From positions 113,168 to 177,167 of the forward strand of contig CAJOCL010000004.1 in NCBI GenBank assembly GCA_905233565.1: DNA of 64,000 nucleotides, in the 5' to 3' direction. The notes beneath the pieces are model-generated. The model was not told where the DNA came from. It saw nothing but the letters and a program-made list of their open reading frames with translations, and searched no databases. The stretch comes from an uncultured Synergistales bacterium. Lineage in GTDB: Bacteria > Synergistota > Synergistia > Synergistales > Aminobacteriaceae. Position numbers and translations under genes: made by a program. Shown one piece after another: positions 23,248 through 33,066 of this stretch. Within the stretch, counting starts at the first letter, position 1; every line of letters starts with the position of its first letter.

Positions 23248-26175
23248 TTATCCGCCTTTCAGCTCCCCTTTTCGGCAAAGGCTCTTTATGTAGCAGAAAC
23301 GGCACGAATCCGAACCGTAATCGGGGGCGAATTTTTCATCCTTCAATATTTTCACGGCACAGCTGGCAGCGTATTCACCTTCCTTAAAGCGGCTGTCAAT
23401 ATCGGTGTTTCTGCTGCCGTTATTCCCGTCGGGGAAATATCCTGCAAAAATTCCTGACACTCCGCTCCTGAACGTCCCCGAAATTTTTCCGTCCTCATGA
23501 CCCAAGATATACACGCCCGATAAGCTGCAGTCATAAATTTTGCTGAACATTGCCGCGTAAAGTGAGAGCTGTAAACCGTGATTGAATCTTTCGAGTTTTT
23601 CAAAGTTCCATGATTTGCCGATGATGTTTTTCATTCCCGCATCGTAACTTTCGCTTGACTTTCTGCCCTCTTTGTAGTCGGCAATGAAAGCAGTACACTT
23701 CCCGTCATGTCCGCGCAGTATCTCTATTCTGTCGCACTGCCCGAGAAATGTTATACCGTCAAGTTTCAGCATCATTTGCGCCTCGTCTTCAAGCAGTATT
23801 TTTTCATGATAATAATATTCGTGAAGTTTATCAATTATTTCGCTTTGAACAAGCGTAAGCCTGTCTACACGGAATTTTATACTCTCAATGCGCCGTCCGA
23901 ACCTGTGATCGCTCCTTAACTTTGAAAATTCAGCGTAACCATTATCATTATTGGGATCTATTAATTTTTTCCACTCTAATTTTGCGGCATTAATGAAATA
24001 TTCTCCTGATAAATTCATGTCGGCACGGTAAATTTTCCATACGTTTTCCCAGAATTTATGAAGCATTCTGCCAAATTCAGCAGGCGGGGCAATTTCAAAA
24101 TCAGGCTGGTACAATTTCGACTGCCTTTTCTGGTGCCATAAGAACGGGCATTCTAAAAGTTCCTGAATATCGCTCGCTCCTACCGAGTAAGCCTTAGCCT
24201 CTACTGACGGGACATAACGGGACAATTTCTTTTCGTCCGCGTCAACTTCTGGGAAAATATAACCGTCTGAGCCTAGAAGTATATTTCTGCCGTAAGAATC
24301 AAGACGCTTGAAATTCCATTCCGTCATGTCGGCAAGAAATTTCTGCATAAACGGCGATTCAGATACCGGCCTTCCCTTATCATCAAGAAGGGGGCGTGAT
24401 ATTATCGTCAGCTTTTCACCTGTCTGTATAAGCCTTCTGAATAAAGCCTCGCGCTGTTCTGCCTTTTCTTTAGTTCTTGGGAGATAGGCGTTATTCTCGC
24501 GGAGTTTTTCGCGTTCCTCATTGCCTAAGAGCGGCGAACTTTTCATGTTCTGCGACCACGTTTTCTGCGTAACTCCCGACATTATCCAGACCGGGAATGT
24601 TGAAAGAACAGGCGGCTGCCCCGTGAAAATCCTGACAGCTCCCGAAATTTTCATCTGCGCCCTTACGTGTGAATTTCTGCACCAGTCTTCAAGAAAATCA
24701 AAAGCATCATCACCCGTCAAAGATTCGTCCTTAATGCTTCCCAAATCCGGGATAAGTTCGGAAAGCGTCAAAACTTTTTCGCTGACCGTCTGTATCGCGC
24801 TGGCCGTTAATCTTCTGTTCTCGTCAAGTTCCGGGAAGTCGGAAATATCATCGTAACGGTTGAGCCATAAGCCCTCAGCATTAAGAAAATCATCAAAATC
24901 TTTCATTATCTTGGCAGGCGTATTCTTGTCACTCTTTCCACCGCCGTTCATTGCATTGCAGAATTTTTCTATGGCCGTTATTGCCGACAATGCAGAACTG
25001 AATACATCATCGTCCTGATTCTTTGATAAATATTTTTTCCAGTCTTCCAGACCGTTAGCCCCGTAGCGGTAAGCCTTGAGGACGGGGAATTTTGATCCTG
25101 CAAAACATGGCTGTGTAAGAAGCATGGCCGTATCATAGGCTGGGAAGTTTTTTGTTCTCAAATACCTCAAAGACGTTAGAATTTTTCCCGGCAGAGTGTT
25201 ATTTATCGTTATGCCCTCCGAAAAACAGAAAGGCACGCCGTAACGGCTGAATGCTTCGGAAAACGCATCTTCCCTGCCCTCGTCAATCATTAAGCCGACA
25301 GCGTCAAATCCTGGAAATTCTTCGTCCTTTTGACCCTGAAAATTCCCTGATGACCATAAAGCGAGCAGTCTGGCTATAATTTCAGGCTCCAGTCCCGGTT
25401 CAGCCGGCGATATTTCGATAATGTTCCCTGAAGATTTTTTTTCATCCGTATTAATTCCTAACTGCAAAGACGCGTCATGAAATCCTTTTATATTTGCTTC
25501 AGGCTTTATGATTATGGTATCCCTGCAGCGGTCATTTATTGCCTGTACAAGCTGCAGCTGACCATGATTGAACGAAAGAAAACCAGTGAAAATAATAATT
25601 AAATCTCTTCCCCAATCCTGATTTTTCAAAATCTCATCATATGCTGCAGTGTAAACCTGTGCGCTGTCCAAAAGATTATTTGACTCCAAATATTCAAGAT
25701 AATCTGAATATATTTCATGCAGCAAAAATTCTGACGGGTTATCGCTTTCAGGATTGTTTATTAACTGCTCAGGCTTCACGGCCTCATTGAGAAGTTCCCT
25801 TATATCTTCTGATAATATCGAAAGGAAGCCGGAGCGTTCAAGGCCGGGCAGTGTTTTGACTTTTTCAGCGTGATCTTCAAGTGCCGTATTTAATTTAGAT
25901 TTTAAGATTAATAAGTGGTCGGGCGGCGATAATACACGTCTTGCATTATTATTACTTCTATTTCTATTACTATTTACGGCATCCTCGTAAACTTCCTGCC
26001 ATGTCCATAAATGCTCAGTGCTGTTGAATACATGTTCAGGCCATAAATATTTGTCATTCCTTGAAGGTATTACAAAGCGCAGATTTTCTTTGCTGTCCGA
26101 AAAATCACTGACAATACGCGAAATTATTTCCGCAATTTCTGAGCCGTAACTATATGAATATGTCTGCAATGACAT
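23248..26175 (-). CDS. AddB/RecB-like PD-(D/E)XK nuclease-helicase-like protein
   Basis: A 975-residue protein organised like AddB: a long helicase-like N-terminal part, without a Walker A motif that I can identify, and a C-terminal RecB-type nuclease domain. Nuclease landmarks are GRMLHKFWENVW, DGITFLGQCDRIEI, TAFIADYKEGRKSS (D-x-K catalytic core) and GLQLSLYAAMFSKIY. The end CRFCYIKSLCRKG provides cysteines for an Fe-S cluster, with another Cys further upstream. AddAB-type complexes process double-strand breaks for recombination. No AddA-type helicase partner is in the window. It is monocistronic on the minus strand between two plus-strand runs. Confidence 0.85.
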   Translation of the reverse strand: MSLQTYSYSYGSEIAEIISRIVSDFSDSKENLRFVIPSRNDKYLWPEHVFNSTEHLWTWQEVYEDAVNSNRNRSNNNARRVLSPPDHLLILKSKLNTALEDHAEKVKTLPGLERSGFLSILSEDIRELLNEAVKPEQLINNPESDNPSEFLLHEIYSDYLEYLESNNLLDSAQVYTAAYDEILKNQDWGRDLIIIFTGFLSFNHGQLQLVQAINDRCRDTIIIKPEANIKGFHDASLQLGINTDEKKSSGNIIEISPAEPGLEPEIIARLLALWSSGNFQGQKDEEFPGFDAVGLMIDEGREDAFSEAFSRYGVPFCFSEGITINNTLPGKILTSLRYLRTKNFPAYDTAMLLTQPCFAGSKFPVLKAYRYGANGLEDWKKYLSKNQDDDVFSSALSAITAIEKFCNAMNGGGKSDKNTPAKIMKDFDDFLNAEGLWLNRYDDISDFPELDENRRLTASAIQTVSEKVLTLSELIPDLGSIKDESLTGDDAFDFLEDWCRNSHVRAQMKISGAVRIFTGQPPVLSTFPVWIMSGVTQKTWSQNMKSSPLLGNEEREKLRENNAYLPRTKEKAEQREALFRRLIQTGEKLTIISRPLLDDKGRPVSESPFMQKFLADMTEWNFKRLDSYGRNILLGSDGYIFPEVDADEKKLSRYVPSVEAKAYSVGASDIQELLECPFLWHQKRQSKLYQPDFEIAPPAEFGRMLHKFWENVWKIYRADMNLSGEYFINAAKLEWKKLIDPNNDNGYAEFSKLRSDHRFGRRIESIKFRVDRLTLVQSEIIDKLHEYYYHEKILLEDEAQMMLKLDGITFLGQCDRIEILRGHDGKCTAFIADYKEGRKSSESYDAGMKNIIGKSWNFEKLERFNHGLQLSLYAAMFSKIYDCSLSGVYILGHEDGKISGTFRSGVSGIFAGYFPDGNNGSRNTDIDSRFKEGEYAASCAVKILKDEKFAPDYGSDSCRFCYIKSLCRKGELKGG

Positions 26176-26209
26176 TTAACCGCCTTTCATGTGAATGTCG
26201 AAATTATAC

Positions 26210-26215
26210 TATAAT
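26210..26215 (+). promoter_or_regulatory. putative -10 box of alr
   Basis: TATAAT 27 nt upstream of the alr start in the 66-nt divergent gap with the AddB-like gene. No clear -35 was found. Confidence 0.4.
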
Positions 26216-26241
26216 AATTTTATTTTCAAAAAGGGGGAAAA

Positions 26242-27420
26242 ATGAACATGACTGATTTAGAATTGGCAATGTCAAGAACATGGGCAGAAATTAATCTCGA
26301 CAATCTTGCTCATAACGTGAAAATTCTGCGTTCAATATTAAATAAAAATTCTAAATTCCTCGCTGTCGTCAAAGCCAACGCATACGGACACGGTTTAACA
26401 GAGTGTTCAAAAAAACTTCAGGCCATAGGTGCCGACTGGCTCGCAGTTGCCGCCGTAACCGAAGGCGTTACGTTAAGGAAAAACGGTATAACACTCCCGA
26501 TTTTGTGTCTCGGTCAGGCTGATGCAAACCTCGCGCCCCTCATGGCAGATTACGGCATAACTCAGGCAGTCGGAGATTTCAAAAACGCTGAAGCACTCTC
26601 GGATTACGCGGAAAAATCAGGCAAAAAAATACGTGTCCACATAAAAATTGATACGGGCATGAGCAGAACGGGCTTTCTATGGCCTGATGATGAAAAGGGG
26701 AAAATTTCAACGGCTAATGAAATTCTGAAAACATGCAGACTTCACGGGCTTTTTGCTGAAGGGATGTTTACTCATTTTGCTGCTGCTGATGATGACAGGG
26801 ATTTTACACTTTTACAGTTAAAAAAACTCCTCGAAGCAGAAAAATATCTTGCCGGAATGGGACAAAATTTTGAAATTTTGCACTCCGCTGCAAGTTCAGG
26901 CGTTACCGATTACCCCGAAGCACATCTGAATATGGGTAGATTCGGGCTTGTCCTTTACGGCTACGCGTCAACGGTAACGGGAAATGCTGGGAGCAGTCTC
27001 GGGCTTAAACCTGTTATGACGCTGAAAAGCAGAATAACCGCCGTCAGAGAACTTCCAAAGGGCTCAACAATAAGTTACGGAAGAACTTTCAGGCTTGAGA
27101 GAGACTCAAAAATCGCAGTTCTGCCGATTGGTTATGCCGACGGCTTGCACAGAACGTTATCAAATAATTACAGCGTAAAAATCCATGACACTTTATGCCC
27201 GGTTTTAGGCCGTATCTGTATGGATATGACAATGGCTGATGTTACGGACGTTAAGGGCGTTGATGCAGGTGATGTCGCAACAATTTTTGACGGTGATTTA
27301 ATGCCGTCAGCCGCTAAAAATGCAGGCACGATAATTCACGAAATTCTCTGCAGCCCGTCCGCAAGAGTTCCAAGAGTTTATGTAGATAATGAGGTCTTGA
27401 GATGCTCCCTTTCAGATTAA
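26242..27420 (+). CDS. alr: alanine racemase
   Basis: A 392-residue PLP enzyme interconverting L- and D-alanine for peptidoglycan. The PLP-lysine motif is AVVKANAYGHG (K44), the second catalytic residue is Tyr in the ISYGRTF segment, and the phosphate-binding and substrate motifs HIKIDTGMSRTG, MLNMGRFG-like HLNMGRFGLVLYG and GRICMDMTMADVT are present. Length is standard. GGGGG precedes the start. It overlaps manA by 19 nt, so cell-wall and sugar-nucleotide precursor supply are coupled in one transcript. Confidence 0.97.
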   Translation: MNMTDLELAMSRTWAEINLDNLAHNVKILRSILNKNSKFLAVVKANAYGHGLTECSKKLQAIGADWLAVAAVTEGVTLRKNGITLPILCLGQADANLAPLMADYGITQAVGDFKNAEALSDYAEKSGKKIRVHIKIDTGMSRTGFLWPDDEKGKISTANEILKTCRLHGLFAEGMFTHFAAADDDRDFTLLQLKKLLEAEKYLAGMGQNFEILHSAASSGVTDYPEAHLNMGRFGLVLYGYASTVTGNAGSSLGLKPVMTLKSRITAVRELPKGSTISYGRTFRLERDSKIAVLPIGYADGLHRTLSNNYSVKIHDTLCPVLGRICMDMTMADVTDVKGVDAGDVATIFDGDLMPSAAKNAGTIIHEILCSPSARVPRVYVDNEVLRCSLSD

Positions 27421-28337
27421 AGCCGGTCTTCAAAAATTACATATGGGGCGGAACCGAATTAATTGAAAAATGGGGGAAAACTCCTGATTCAGATACTCTT
27501 GCCGAAAGCTGGGAACTTGCTTCACATCCTGACGGTGATAACATAATTATTGACGGGAAATTTTCAGGCCTTACGCTGTCAGAGGCAGTTAAAATTCATC
27601 CCGAAATGGTATCGCCCGTCTTCAAAAATAATGACATTTTCCCCCTCATGGTTAAACTTATCAACTCAAAAAATCCTCTGTCAATCCAGGTTCATCCGTC
27701 TGATGAATACGCAATGAAATTTGAAAACTCAAAAGGCAAAGTTGAAGCATGGTACATTCTCAGCCATGATGACGGAGCTTTTATATATCTCGGATTTCAA
27801 GAAAACATTTCACGCGAGGAATTTGAAAATGCCATAAAAAACGGAACACTTACAGACATTTTGAAAAAAATAAATGTCAATGACGGCGATATTTTTTTCA
27901 TTCCTTCGGGCACTGTCCACGCTATCGGTGCAGGCATAACGCTTGCCGAAATTCAGGAAAATTCAAATATTACTTACAGGGTTTATGATTACGGCAGATT
28001 AGGGGCTGACGGGAAACCGAGAGAGCTGCATATTTCAAAAGCTCTTGACGTTGCAGACACTTCACCCGTCAACTTAAATCCTCCCGGAAAATCGGGAAAT
28101 GTCATAGTAAACTGTAACAGTTTCAAAACTGAAAAATTAAAAGCACCGTTCATCGGAAATACTGAAAATAAAGGCTTCAGGTTCATTCTTTGCATTGACG
28201 GCGATTGTTCAATAAAATGCGGTGATTTTCAGTGTATATTGAAAAAAGGAAATAATGTTTTCATACCGTCTGACTGCAAAAGTGATTATCTTGTTGAAGG
28301 CAAAGGAGACTTTTTAATATCATGCGCCTGTTTATAA
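27402..28337 (+). CDS. manA: class I mannose-6-phosphate isomerase
   Basis: A 311-residue type I phosphomannose isomerase, a zinc cupin interconverting fructose 6-phosphate and mannose 6-phosphate. Motifs include the start KPVFKNYIWGGTELIEKWG, the zinc ligands in LSIQVHPSDEYA (Q, H) and AWYIL, then FIPSGTVHAIGAGITLAEIQ. The short form without the helical insertion is as in Firmicutes-type enzymes. It overlaps alr upstream and the small membrane-protein gene downstream (16 nt). It can feed GDP-mannose synthesis for gmd, 4 kb upstream. Confidence 0.95.
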   Translation: MLPFRLKPVFKNYIWGGTELIEKWGKTPDSDTLAESWELASHPDGDNIIIDGKFSGLTLSEAVKIHPEMVSPVFKNNDIFPLMVKLINSKNPLSIQVHPSDEYAMKFENSKGKVEAWYILSHDDGAFIYLGFQENISREEFENAIKNGTLTDILKKINVNDGDIFFIPSGTVHAIGAGITLAEIQENSNITYRVYDYGRLGADGKPRELHISKALDVADTSPVNLNPPGKSGNVIVNCNSFKTEKLKAPFIGNTENKGFRFILCIDGDCSIKCGDFQCILKKGNNVFIPSDCKSDYLVEGKGDFLISCACL

Positions 28338-28534
28338 CAACTCTCTCTCTTCTCAGTGTAATATCGTTCGGCTACGCTCTCGCAGGTTACGGCAGTTCGC
28401 TCTTCGGAAACGGAATAAACGTTAAATACGTCATCGGCGGGCTGTCATGCGGCTTCTTTTTCGGCGGTACGGCACTGCTGCTGTGGTACCGTCACCGAAA
28501 TGATTTTTTTGATAACAATGATGAGAATGTATAA
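28322..28534 (+). CDS. small two-helix membrane protein, 70 aa
   Basis: A 70-residue hydrophobic protein with two predicted membrane helices (about 3-23 and 36-56) joined by a short Gly/Asn-rich loop, and an acidic C-terminus DNNDENV. I do not recognise a family. Its start overlaps the last 16 nt of manA and it ends 45 nt before purC, so it is in the same plus-strand run. Coding is supported by position and composition rather than homology. Confidence 0.6.
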   Translation: MRLFITTLSLLSVISFGYALAGYGSSLFGNGINVKYVIGGLSCGFFFGGTALLLWYRHRNDFFDNNDENV

Positions 28535-28579
28535 TATTTACATAAGAAATGAAATTAAGAAAGGAAAAAATTTTATATC

Positions 28580-29296
28580 ATGAACATTTCTAAACTTCAA
28601 CAGCGATACGAGGGCAAGGCAAAAAAAGTCTTCGCAACTTCCGACCCGTCTTATTACATCGTCGAGTATAAGGACGACGCTACGGCTTTCAACGGCCTTA
28701 AACACGGCACTATAAGCGGCAAGGGCATTATTAACAATAAAATGAGCAACATGATGTTCAAGCTGCTTGAAAAAAACGGAGTGAAAACTCATTTTGTCGA
28801 ACAGTTAAACGACCGCGAAACAGTCGTTAAAGCCGTCGAAATAGTACCGCTTGAAATAATCATCAGAAACGTTGCAGCCGGCTCATTCTCAAAACGTTAC
28901 GGAGTTGAAGAGGGAAGGGAGTTAATTTGTCCGACCCTTGAATTTTCCCTGAAAAATGACGCTCTCAATGACCCGTTAATCAATGACAGCCATATAATCG
29001 CTCTTGGTGTTGCAACTGAAAAAGAACTTGGCGAAATCAGGGAAATGGCTTACAAAGTCAATGAAGTTCTGAAAAAATTCTTTGCAGGCATCGGCGTAAA
29101 GCTGATTGATTTCAAGATTGAGGCAGGAAGGTTAAAGGACGGCAGTATTATACTTGCTGACGAAATATCGCCGGATACATGCAGGTTCTGGGATGCGAAA
29201 ACTAATGAAAAACTCGACAAAGACCGCTTCAGACGGGATTTAGGCGGTGTTGAAGAGGCTTATCAGGAAATTTTCAAACGTATTAACAATGTCTAA
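28580..29296 (+). CDS. purC: phosphoribosylaminoimidazole-succinocarboxamide synthase
   Basis: A 238-residue SAICAR synthetase, which joins CAIR and aspartate in purine synthesis. Family motifs are [48 protein letters not shown], the nucleotide-site segment IDFKIEAGR and [14 protein letters not shown]. Length matches the short bacterial form. It overlaps purF by 8 nt. Only these two purine genes are here, so the rest of the pathway lies elsewhere. Confidence 0.97.
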   Translation: MNISKLQQRYEGKAKKVFATSDPSYYIVEYKDDATAFNGLKHGTISGKGIINNKMSNMMFKLLEKNGVKTHFVEQLNDRETVVKAVEIVPLEIIIRNVAAGSFSKRYGVEEGRELICPTLEFSLKNDALNDPLINDSHIIALGVATEKELGEIREMAYKVNEVLKKFFAGIGVKLIDFKIEAGRLKDGSIILADEISPDTCRFWDAKTNEKLDKDRFRRDLGGVEEAYQEIFKRINNV

Positions 29297-30674
29297 GGAA
29301 TTACACGAGGAATGCGGAGTGATTGGCGTTTACTGCAATGATGAGAAAAAAAACGCGTCTCATCTGGTCTACTACGGTTTATACGCGCTTCAGCACAGGG
29401 GGCAGGAAAGCGCGGGAATTGCGGCAAATTCAGGCGGTTCAATCGAAATCAAAAAAGATCTGGGGCTTGCCGGTGAAGTTTTCAGGGGCTACGATTTTTC
29501 AAAATTATCAGGAAATATAGCAATCGGCCATGTAAGATACTCGACAGCCGGAGACGGTAAACAGAGAAGTGCGCAGCCTTTAGCGGCGTTCTGCAGGCTC
29601 GGGGAAATTGCCCTTGCCCATAACGGCAATTTAGTAAACGCTGAAACTTTGCGCGAAATGCTCACCGATGAGGGCGCAATTTTCCATACAACAACGGACT
29701 CCGAGTCAATATTAAATCTCATATGCCAGCACGGAAGCGGGGGAATCGAAGCAGGATTAAAAAACGCCATGAGCCTTATTAAAGGCGCGTATGTTTTGGT
29801 TATAACAATAGGCGGAAAGTTAATCGGTGTTCGTGACCCTTACGGATTGCACCCGTTATGTATCGGGAAATTGAGCAATGACTCGGGCTATGTTCTGGCA
29901 TCAGAAACATGCGCGCTTGAGGCGTTGGACGCTGAATTTTTAAGGGACGTTAAGCCGGGCGAAATAGTGATAATTGACAAAAACGGCCTTAATTCAATTG
30001 AACCATCTCACTGGTGCAAGAAAAAATTATGTGTCTTTGAAATGGTATATTTTGCGAGACCCGACAGCATTGTTGACGGCGTAAGCGTCTACGAATTTAG
30101 GCGGAAATGCGGCATGAAATTAGCGTCTCAAAGAAAAATCAACGCTGATGTCGTTATGGCAGTTCCAGATTCCGGCATTCCTGCGGCTATCGGCTATGCT
30201 GAGGCATCAGGAATCCCGTACGGCGAAGGGCTGATAAAAAATAAATACATGGGCAGAACTTTTATTTTACCCGAACAGGCCATGAGAGATGATGCGGTCA
30301 GGATAAAGCTGGCTACCATAAAGCACAATATTGAAGGCAGAAGATTAATCATAGTTGATGACTCAATAGTCAGGGGTACGACTTTGAGGCGCATTGTCGG
30401 ACACCTGAGAGATGCGGGAGCTAAAGAAATACACGTCTGTTCAGCATCGCCCGAAGTGAAATACTCGTGCTATTTCGGGATTGATACGCCGCACAGGGAA
30501 AAATTAATCGCTGTTCAGAAATCCCCCGATGAAATCTGCGAATTTTTAGGGGCTGACTCGCTTACGTATCTCAGTGAAGAAAGCCTGAAAGAAGTATGTT
30601 GTCAGGACGTTTATTGTAAAGCCTGTTTTGACGGTAATTATCCTATGGAAGTTCCTGCCGATGCAATGGCATGA
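29289..30674 (+). CDS. purF: amidophosphoribosyltransferase
   Basis: A 461-residue PurF, which makes phosphoribosylamine from PRPP and glutamine, the committed purine step. The short propeptide MSKELHEE precedes catalytic Cys9 (ECGVIGVY). The glutaminase domain includes [12 protein letters not shown] and GHVRYSTAG, and the PRPP site is [15 protein letters not shown]-terminal cysteines ([14 protein letters not shown]) suggest the Fe-S-cluster type of PurF. The frame is open from a GTG at 29247, but the ATG at 29289 matches the usual propeptide length. Confidence 0.97.
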   Translation: MSKELHEECGVIGVYCNDEKKNASHLVYYGLYALQHRGQESAGIAANSGGSIEIKKDLGLAGEVFRGYDFSKLSGNIAIGHVRYSTAGDGKQRSAQPLAAFCRLGEIALAHNGNLVNAETLREMLTDEGAIFHTTTDSESILNLICQHGSGGIEAGLKNAMSLIKGAYVLVITIGGKLIGVRDPYGLHPLCIGKLSNDSGYVLASETCALEALDAEFLRDVKPGEIVIIDKNGLNSIEPSHWCKKKLCVFEMVYFARPDSIVDGVSVYEFRRKCGMKLASQRKINADVVMAVPDSGIPAAIGYAEASGIPYGEGLIKNKYMGRTFILPEQAMRDDAVRIKLATIKHNIEGRRLIIVDDSIVRGTTLRRIVGHLRDAGAKEIHVCSASPEVKYSCYFGIDTPHREKLIAVQKSPDEICEFLGADSLTYLSEESLKEVCCQDVYCKACFDGNYPMEVPADAMA

Positions 30675-30692
30675 TAAAATATTAAAAACTCT

Positions 30693-30776
30693 GCGGGGGT
30701 GGCGAAACGGCAGACGCGTCAGACTTAGGATCTGATGCCTCAGGGCGTAGGGGTTCAAGTCCCCTCCTCCGCACCA
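30693..30776 (+). tRNA. tRNA-Leu (anticodon UAG)
   Basis: A class II tRNA with acceptor GCGGGGG/CCTCCGC, anticodon loop CTTAGGA (TAG), a short variable arm, T arm AGGGG/CCCCT with loop TTCAAGT, and an encoded CCA. A TAAAAT box (30675-30680) lies 12 nt upstream. No terminator follows: the AAAGGAG of the next gene begins right after the CCA. Confidence 0.96.
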
Positions 30777-30795
30777 AAGGAGTATTCAATCAGTC

Positions 30796-31734
30796 ATGGC
30801 AGAAATTATTACAATGGGCGAACTTTTAGTCGAAATCATGAGGCCTCACGAAGATATACCGTTATATGAGCCTGATTATTTTCGCGGGCCGTTCCCAAGC
30901 GGCGCACCGGGAATTTTCATCAGTACCGCCGCAAGATTAGGGCATTCAGCAGCCATCATCAGCGGTGTAGGAAATGACGACTTCGGAAAAAATATCCTTA
31001 CGAGGCTTAAATATGACGGTGTCGACGTAAGCAGGGTCATAATCTCAGATGACGGTCACACCGGTGTTGCTTTCGTAACATACTTCAATAACGGCGATCG
31101 TAAGTTCTTGTTTTACATGGACAATTCACCATGCGTAAAGGCTAAAGCCCCCGAAAATATGGCAGGTCTTGAAGACGCAAAATACATGCACATTATGGGC
31201 TGTTCGCTGATGGCTGACGTTAATTTCGCCCGTGAAATCGTAAAAACAATGAACATGCTGAAATCTAACGGCGTCAAAATCTCTTTTGACCCTAATATAA
31301 GGCTCGAAATGTTAAAGGATAAGGCAGTCTTTGATTTATTGCAGGAAGTTTTGCAAAATTCGTCTGTTTTAATGCCCGGCGTTTCCGAACTTAAAATGTT
31401 TACGGGGAAAAATAACATAGATGACGCAGTAAAATCAGTGTTCAGCAATAAAAATCTTGAAATTTTAGTTTTGAAAAACGGCTCTGAAGGCTCAAAAGTT
31501 TTCACAAAAAACGGCCTCGAAGTTTCACAGCCCGTTTTCAAAATAATTCAGGAAGACCCGACAGGCGCAGGGGACAGCTACGACGCAGCTTTTATCTGCG
31601 GTCTGGCCGAAGGCAAATCATTATCCCAAGCCGCTCAAATGGGTGCCGCCGCAGGTGCTTTGAACGCCGCATCTTTCGGCCCTATGGAGGGAAAAATAAA
31701 TCCTGATACATTAAGAAAAATTATTGATAATTAA
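30796..31734 (+). CDS. PfkB family sugar kinase
   Basis: A 312-residue ribokinase-fold kinase. It shows the N-terminal MGELLVEIM, the FPSGAPGIFISTAARLG sugar-binding region, SGVGNDDFGKNIL, and the C-terminal anion-hole/catalytic motif DPTGAGDSYDAAF. The best guess from the next two genes is a ketohexose-phosphate kinase (for example tagatose 6-phosphate to the 1,6-bisphosphate), but a ketose or 2-keto-3-deoxy-sugar kinase is possible. It lies 19 nt after tRNA-Leu, with AAAGGAG upstream, and 12 nt before gatZ. Confidence 0.9.
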   Translation: MAEIITMGELLVEIMRPHEDIPLYEPDYFRGPFPSGAPGIFISTAARLGHSAAIISGVGNDDFGKNILTRLKYDGVDVSRVIISDDGHTGVAFVTYFNNGDRKFLFYMDNSPCVKAKAPENMAGLEDAKYMHIMGCSLMADVNFAREIVKTMNMLKSNGVKISFDPNIRLEMLKDKAVFDLLQEVLQNSSVLMPGVSELKMFTGKNNIDDAVKSVFSNKNLEILVLKNGSEGSKVFTKNGLEVSQPVFKIIQEDPTGAGDSYDAAFICGLAEGKSLSQAAQMGAAAGALNAASFGPMEGKINPDTLRKIIDN

Positions 31735-31746
31735 GGAAATCCTAAA

Positions 31747-33066
31747 ATGAAAAATCCGTTGTTAAATCTCTCAGAACGCAGAAAATCAGGTATTCACTCT
31801 GGCATACCGTCTTACTGCACGGCTAATGATCTTGTAATCGAAGCCGTTCTTGAACAGGCAAAGCGTTTTGATTCACCTGTTTTAATCGAGGGCACGGCAA
31901 ACCAGATTAACCAGTTCGGCGGCTACACCGGCATGACACCCGCAGATTTCAGGGATTACGTTTATAAAATTGCCGAAAAAGTCAATTTTGAAAAAGATAA
32001 TATCATTCTCGGCGGTGACCATATGGGGCCTCTCGTTTGGGCAGATCTTAAAGCTGACGAGGCAATGAAAAATTCCCGTGAACTTGTAAGACTCTGTGTA
32101 TTAGCAGGGTTCAGAAAAATTCACCTCGATACAAGCATGAAACTTGCTGACGACCCGGTAAACGAACGTTTAAGCGATGACGTTATCGCCGAAAGAGGCG
32201 CAATTTTGCTCAAAGAATGTGAAAATGCCTATCAGGAACTTTTGAAAAAAAATCCTGCCTCAATACGCCCCGTTTACATAATCGGCAGTGAAGTGCCGAT
32301 TCCCGGAGGCTCTCAGGATGATGAGGAAGGTTTACAGATTACAAAACCGGAAGACTTTGAAAGAACTCTGACGGCTTATAAAAAAAAGTTCGATGAGTAC
32401 GGAATCTCTGAACGCTGGCAGGACGTTATCGCAGTCGTTGTTCAGCCCGGTGTCGAATTTGGCGATAAAGACATACACATGTATGACAGAGTAAAAGCTG
32501 AAAAATTATGCTCAGTTTTGAAAAAATATCCCGGCTTCGTCTTTGAAGGCCATTCAACGGATTATCAGCCCAAAGAAAAATTAAGAGAGTTAGTTCAGGA
32601 CGGAGTGGCAATTCTCAAAGTCGGACCGGCTCTGACTTTTGCGCTCCGTGAAGGGCTGTTCGCATTAAGCATGATTGAACGCGAATTAATCCCCGAAAAT
32701 CAAAGAGCCTGCTTCATTGAAACACTTGAGGCCGAAATGCTCGAAAATCCTAAAAACTGGATGAAACATTATCACGGCTCCGAACAAGAAAAATATATTT
32801 CAAGAAAATACAGTTATTCAGACCGCTGCAGGTATTATTTAAGTTCGGAAAAAGTAAAAAATTCAATTTCAAAATTATTTGCAAATATTAACGGCGTTTC
32901 CGAAAAAATCACCGCAGGCATGTTAAGGCAGTATATGCCCCTTCAATACAGGCGCGTACGGGACGGGGAATTAAGCGTCTCGGCATCGGCACTCGTAAAA
33001 GACTGCGTTAAAAACGTCTGTGAAGATTACAATTATGCAGTTTATGGGGGGTCTGTGTCTTGTTAG
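31747..33066 (+). CDS. gatZ: class II D-tagatose-bisphosphate aldolase, non-catalytic subunit (GatZ/KbaZ)
   Basis: A 439-residue GatZ/KbaZ-family protein, needed for full activity and stability of the class II tagatose-1,6-bisphosphate aldolase. Characteristic stretches are GIPSYCTANDLVIEAVLEQA, GTANQINQFGGYTGMTP, ILGGDHMGPLVWADLKADEAM, KIHLDTSMKLADDP, IIGSEVPIPGGS and VFEGHSTDYQ. It overlaps the catalytic subunit gene by 7 nt. Known GatZ/GatY pairs act in galactitol and N-acetylgalactosamine breakdown. Confidence 0.95.
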   Translation: MKNPLLNLSERRKSGIHSGIPSYCTANDLVIEAVLEQAKRFDSPVLIEGTANQINQFGGYTGMTPADFRDYVYKIAEKVNFEKDNIILGGDHMGPLVWADLKADEAMKNSRELVRLCVLAGFRKIHLDTSMKLADDPVNERLSDDVIAERGAILLKECENAYQELLKKNPASIRPVYIIGSEVPIPGGSQDDEEGLQITKPEDFERTLTAYKKKFDEYGISERWQDVIAVVVQPGVEFGDKDIHMYDRVKAEKLCSVLKKYPGFVFEGHSTDYQPKEKLRELVQDGVAILKVGPALTFALREGLFALSMIERELIPENQRACFIETLEAEMLENPKNWMKHYHGSEQEKYISRKYSYSDRCRYYLSSEKVKNSISKLFANINGVSEKITAGMLRQYMPLQYRRVRDGELSVSASALVKDCVKNVCEDYNYAVYGGSVSC

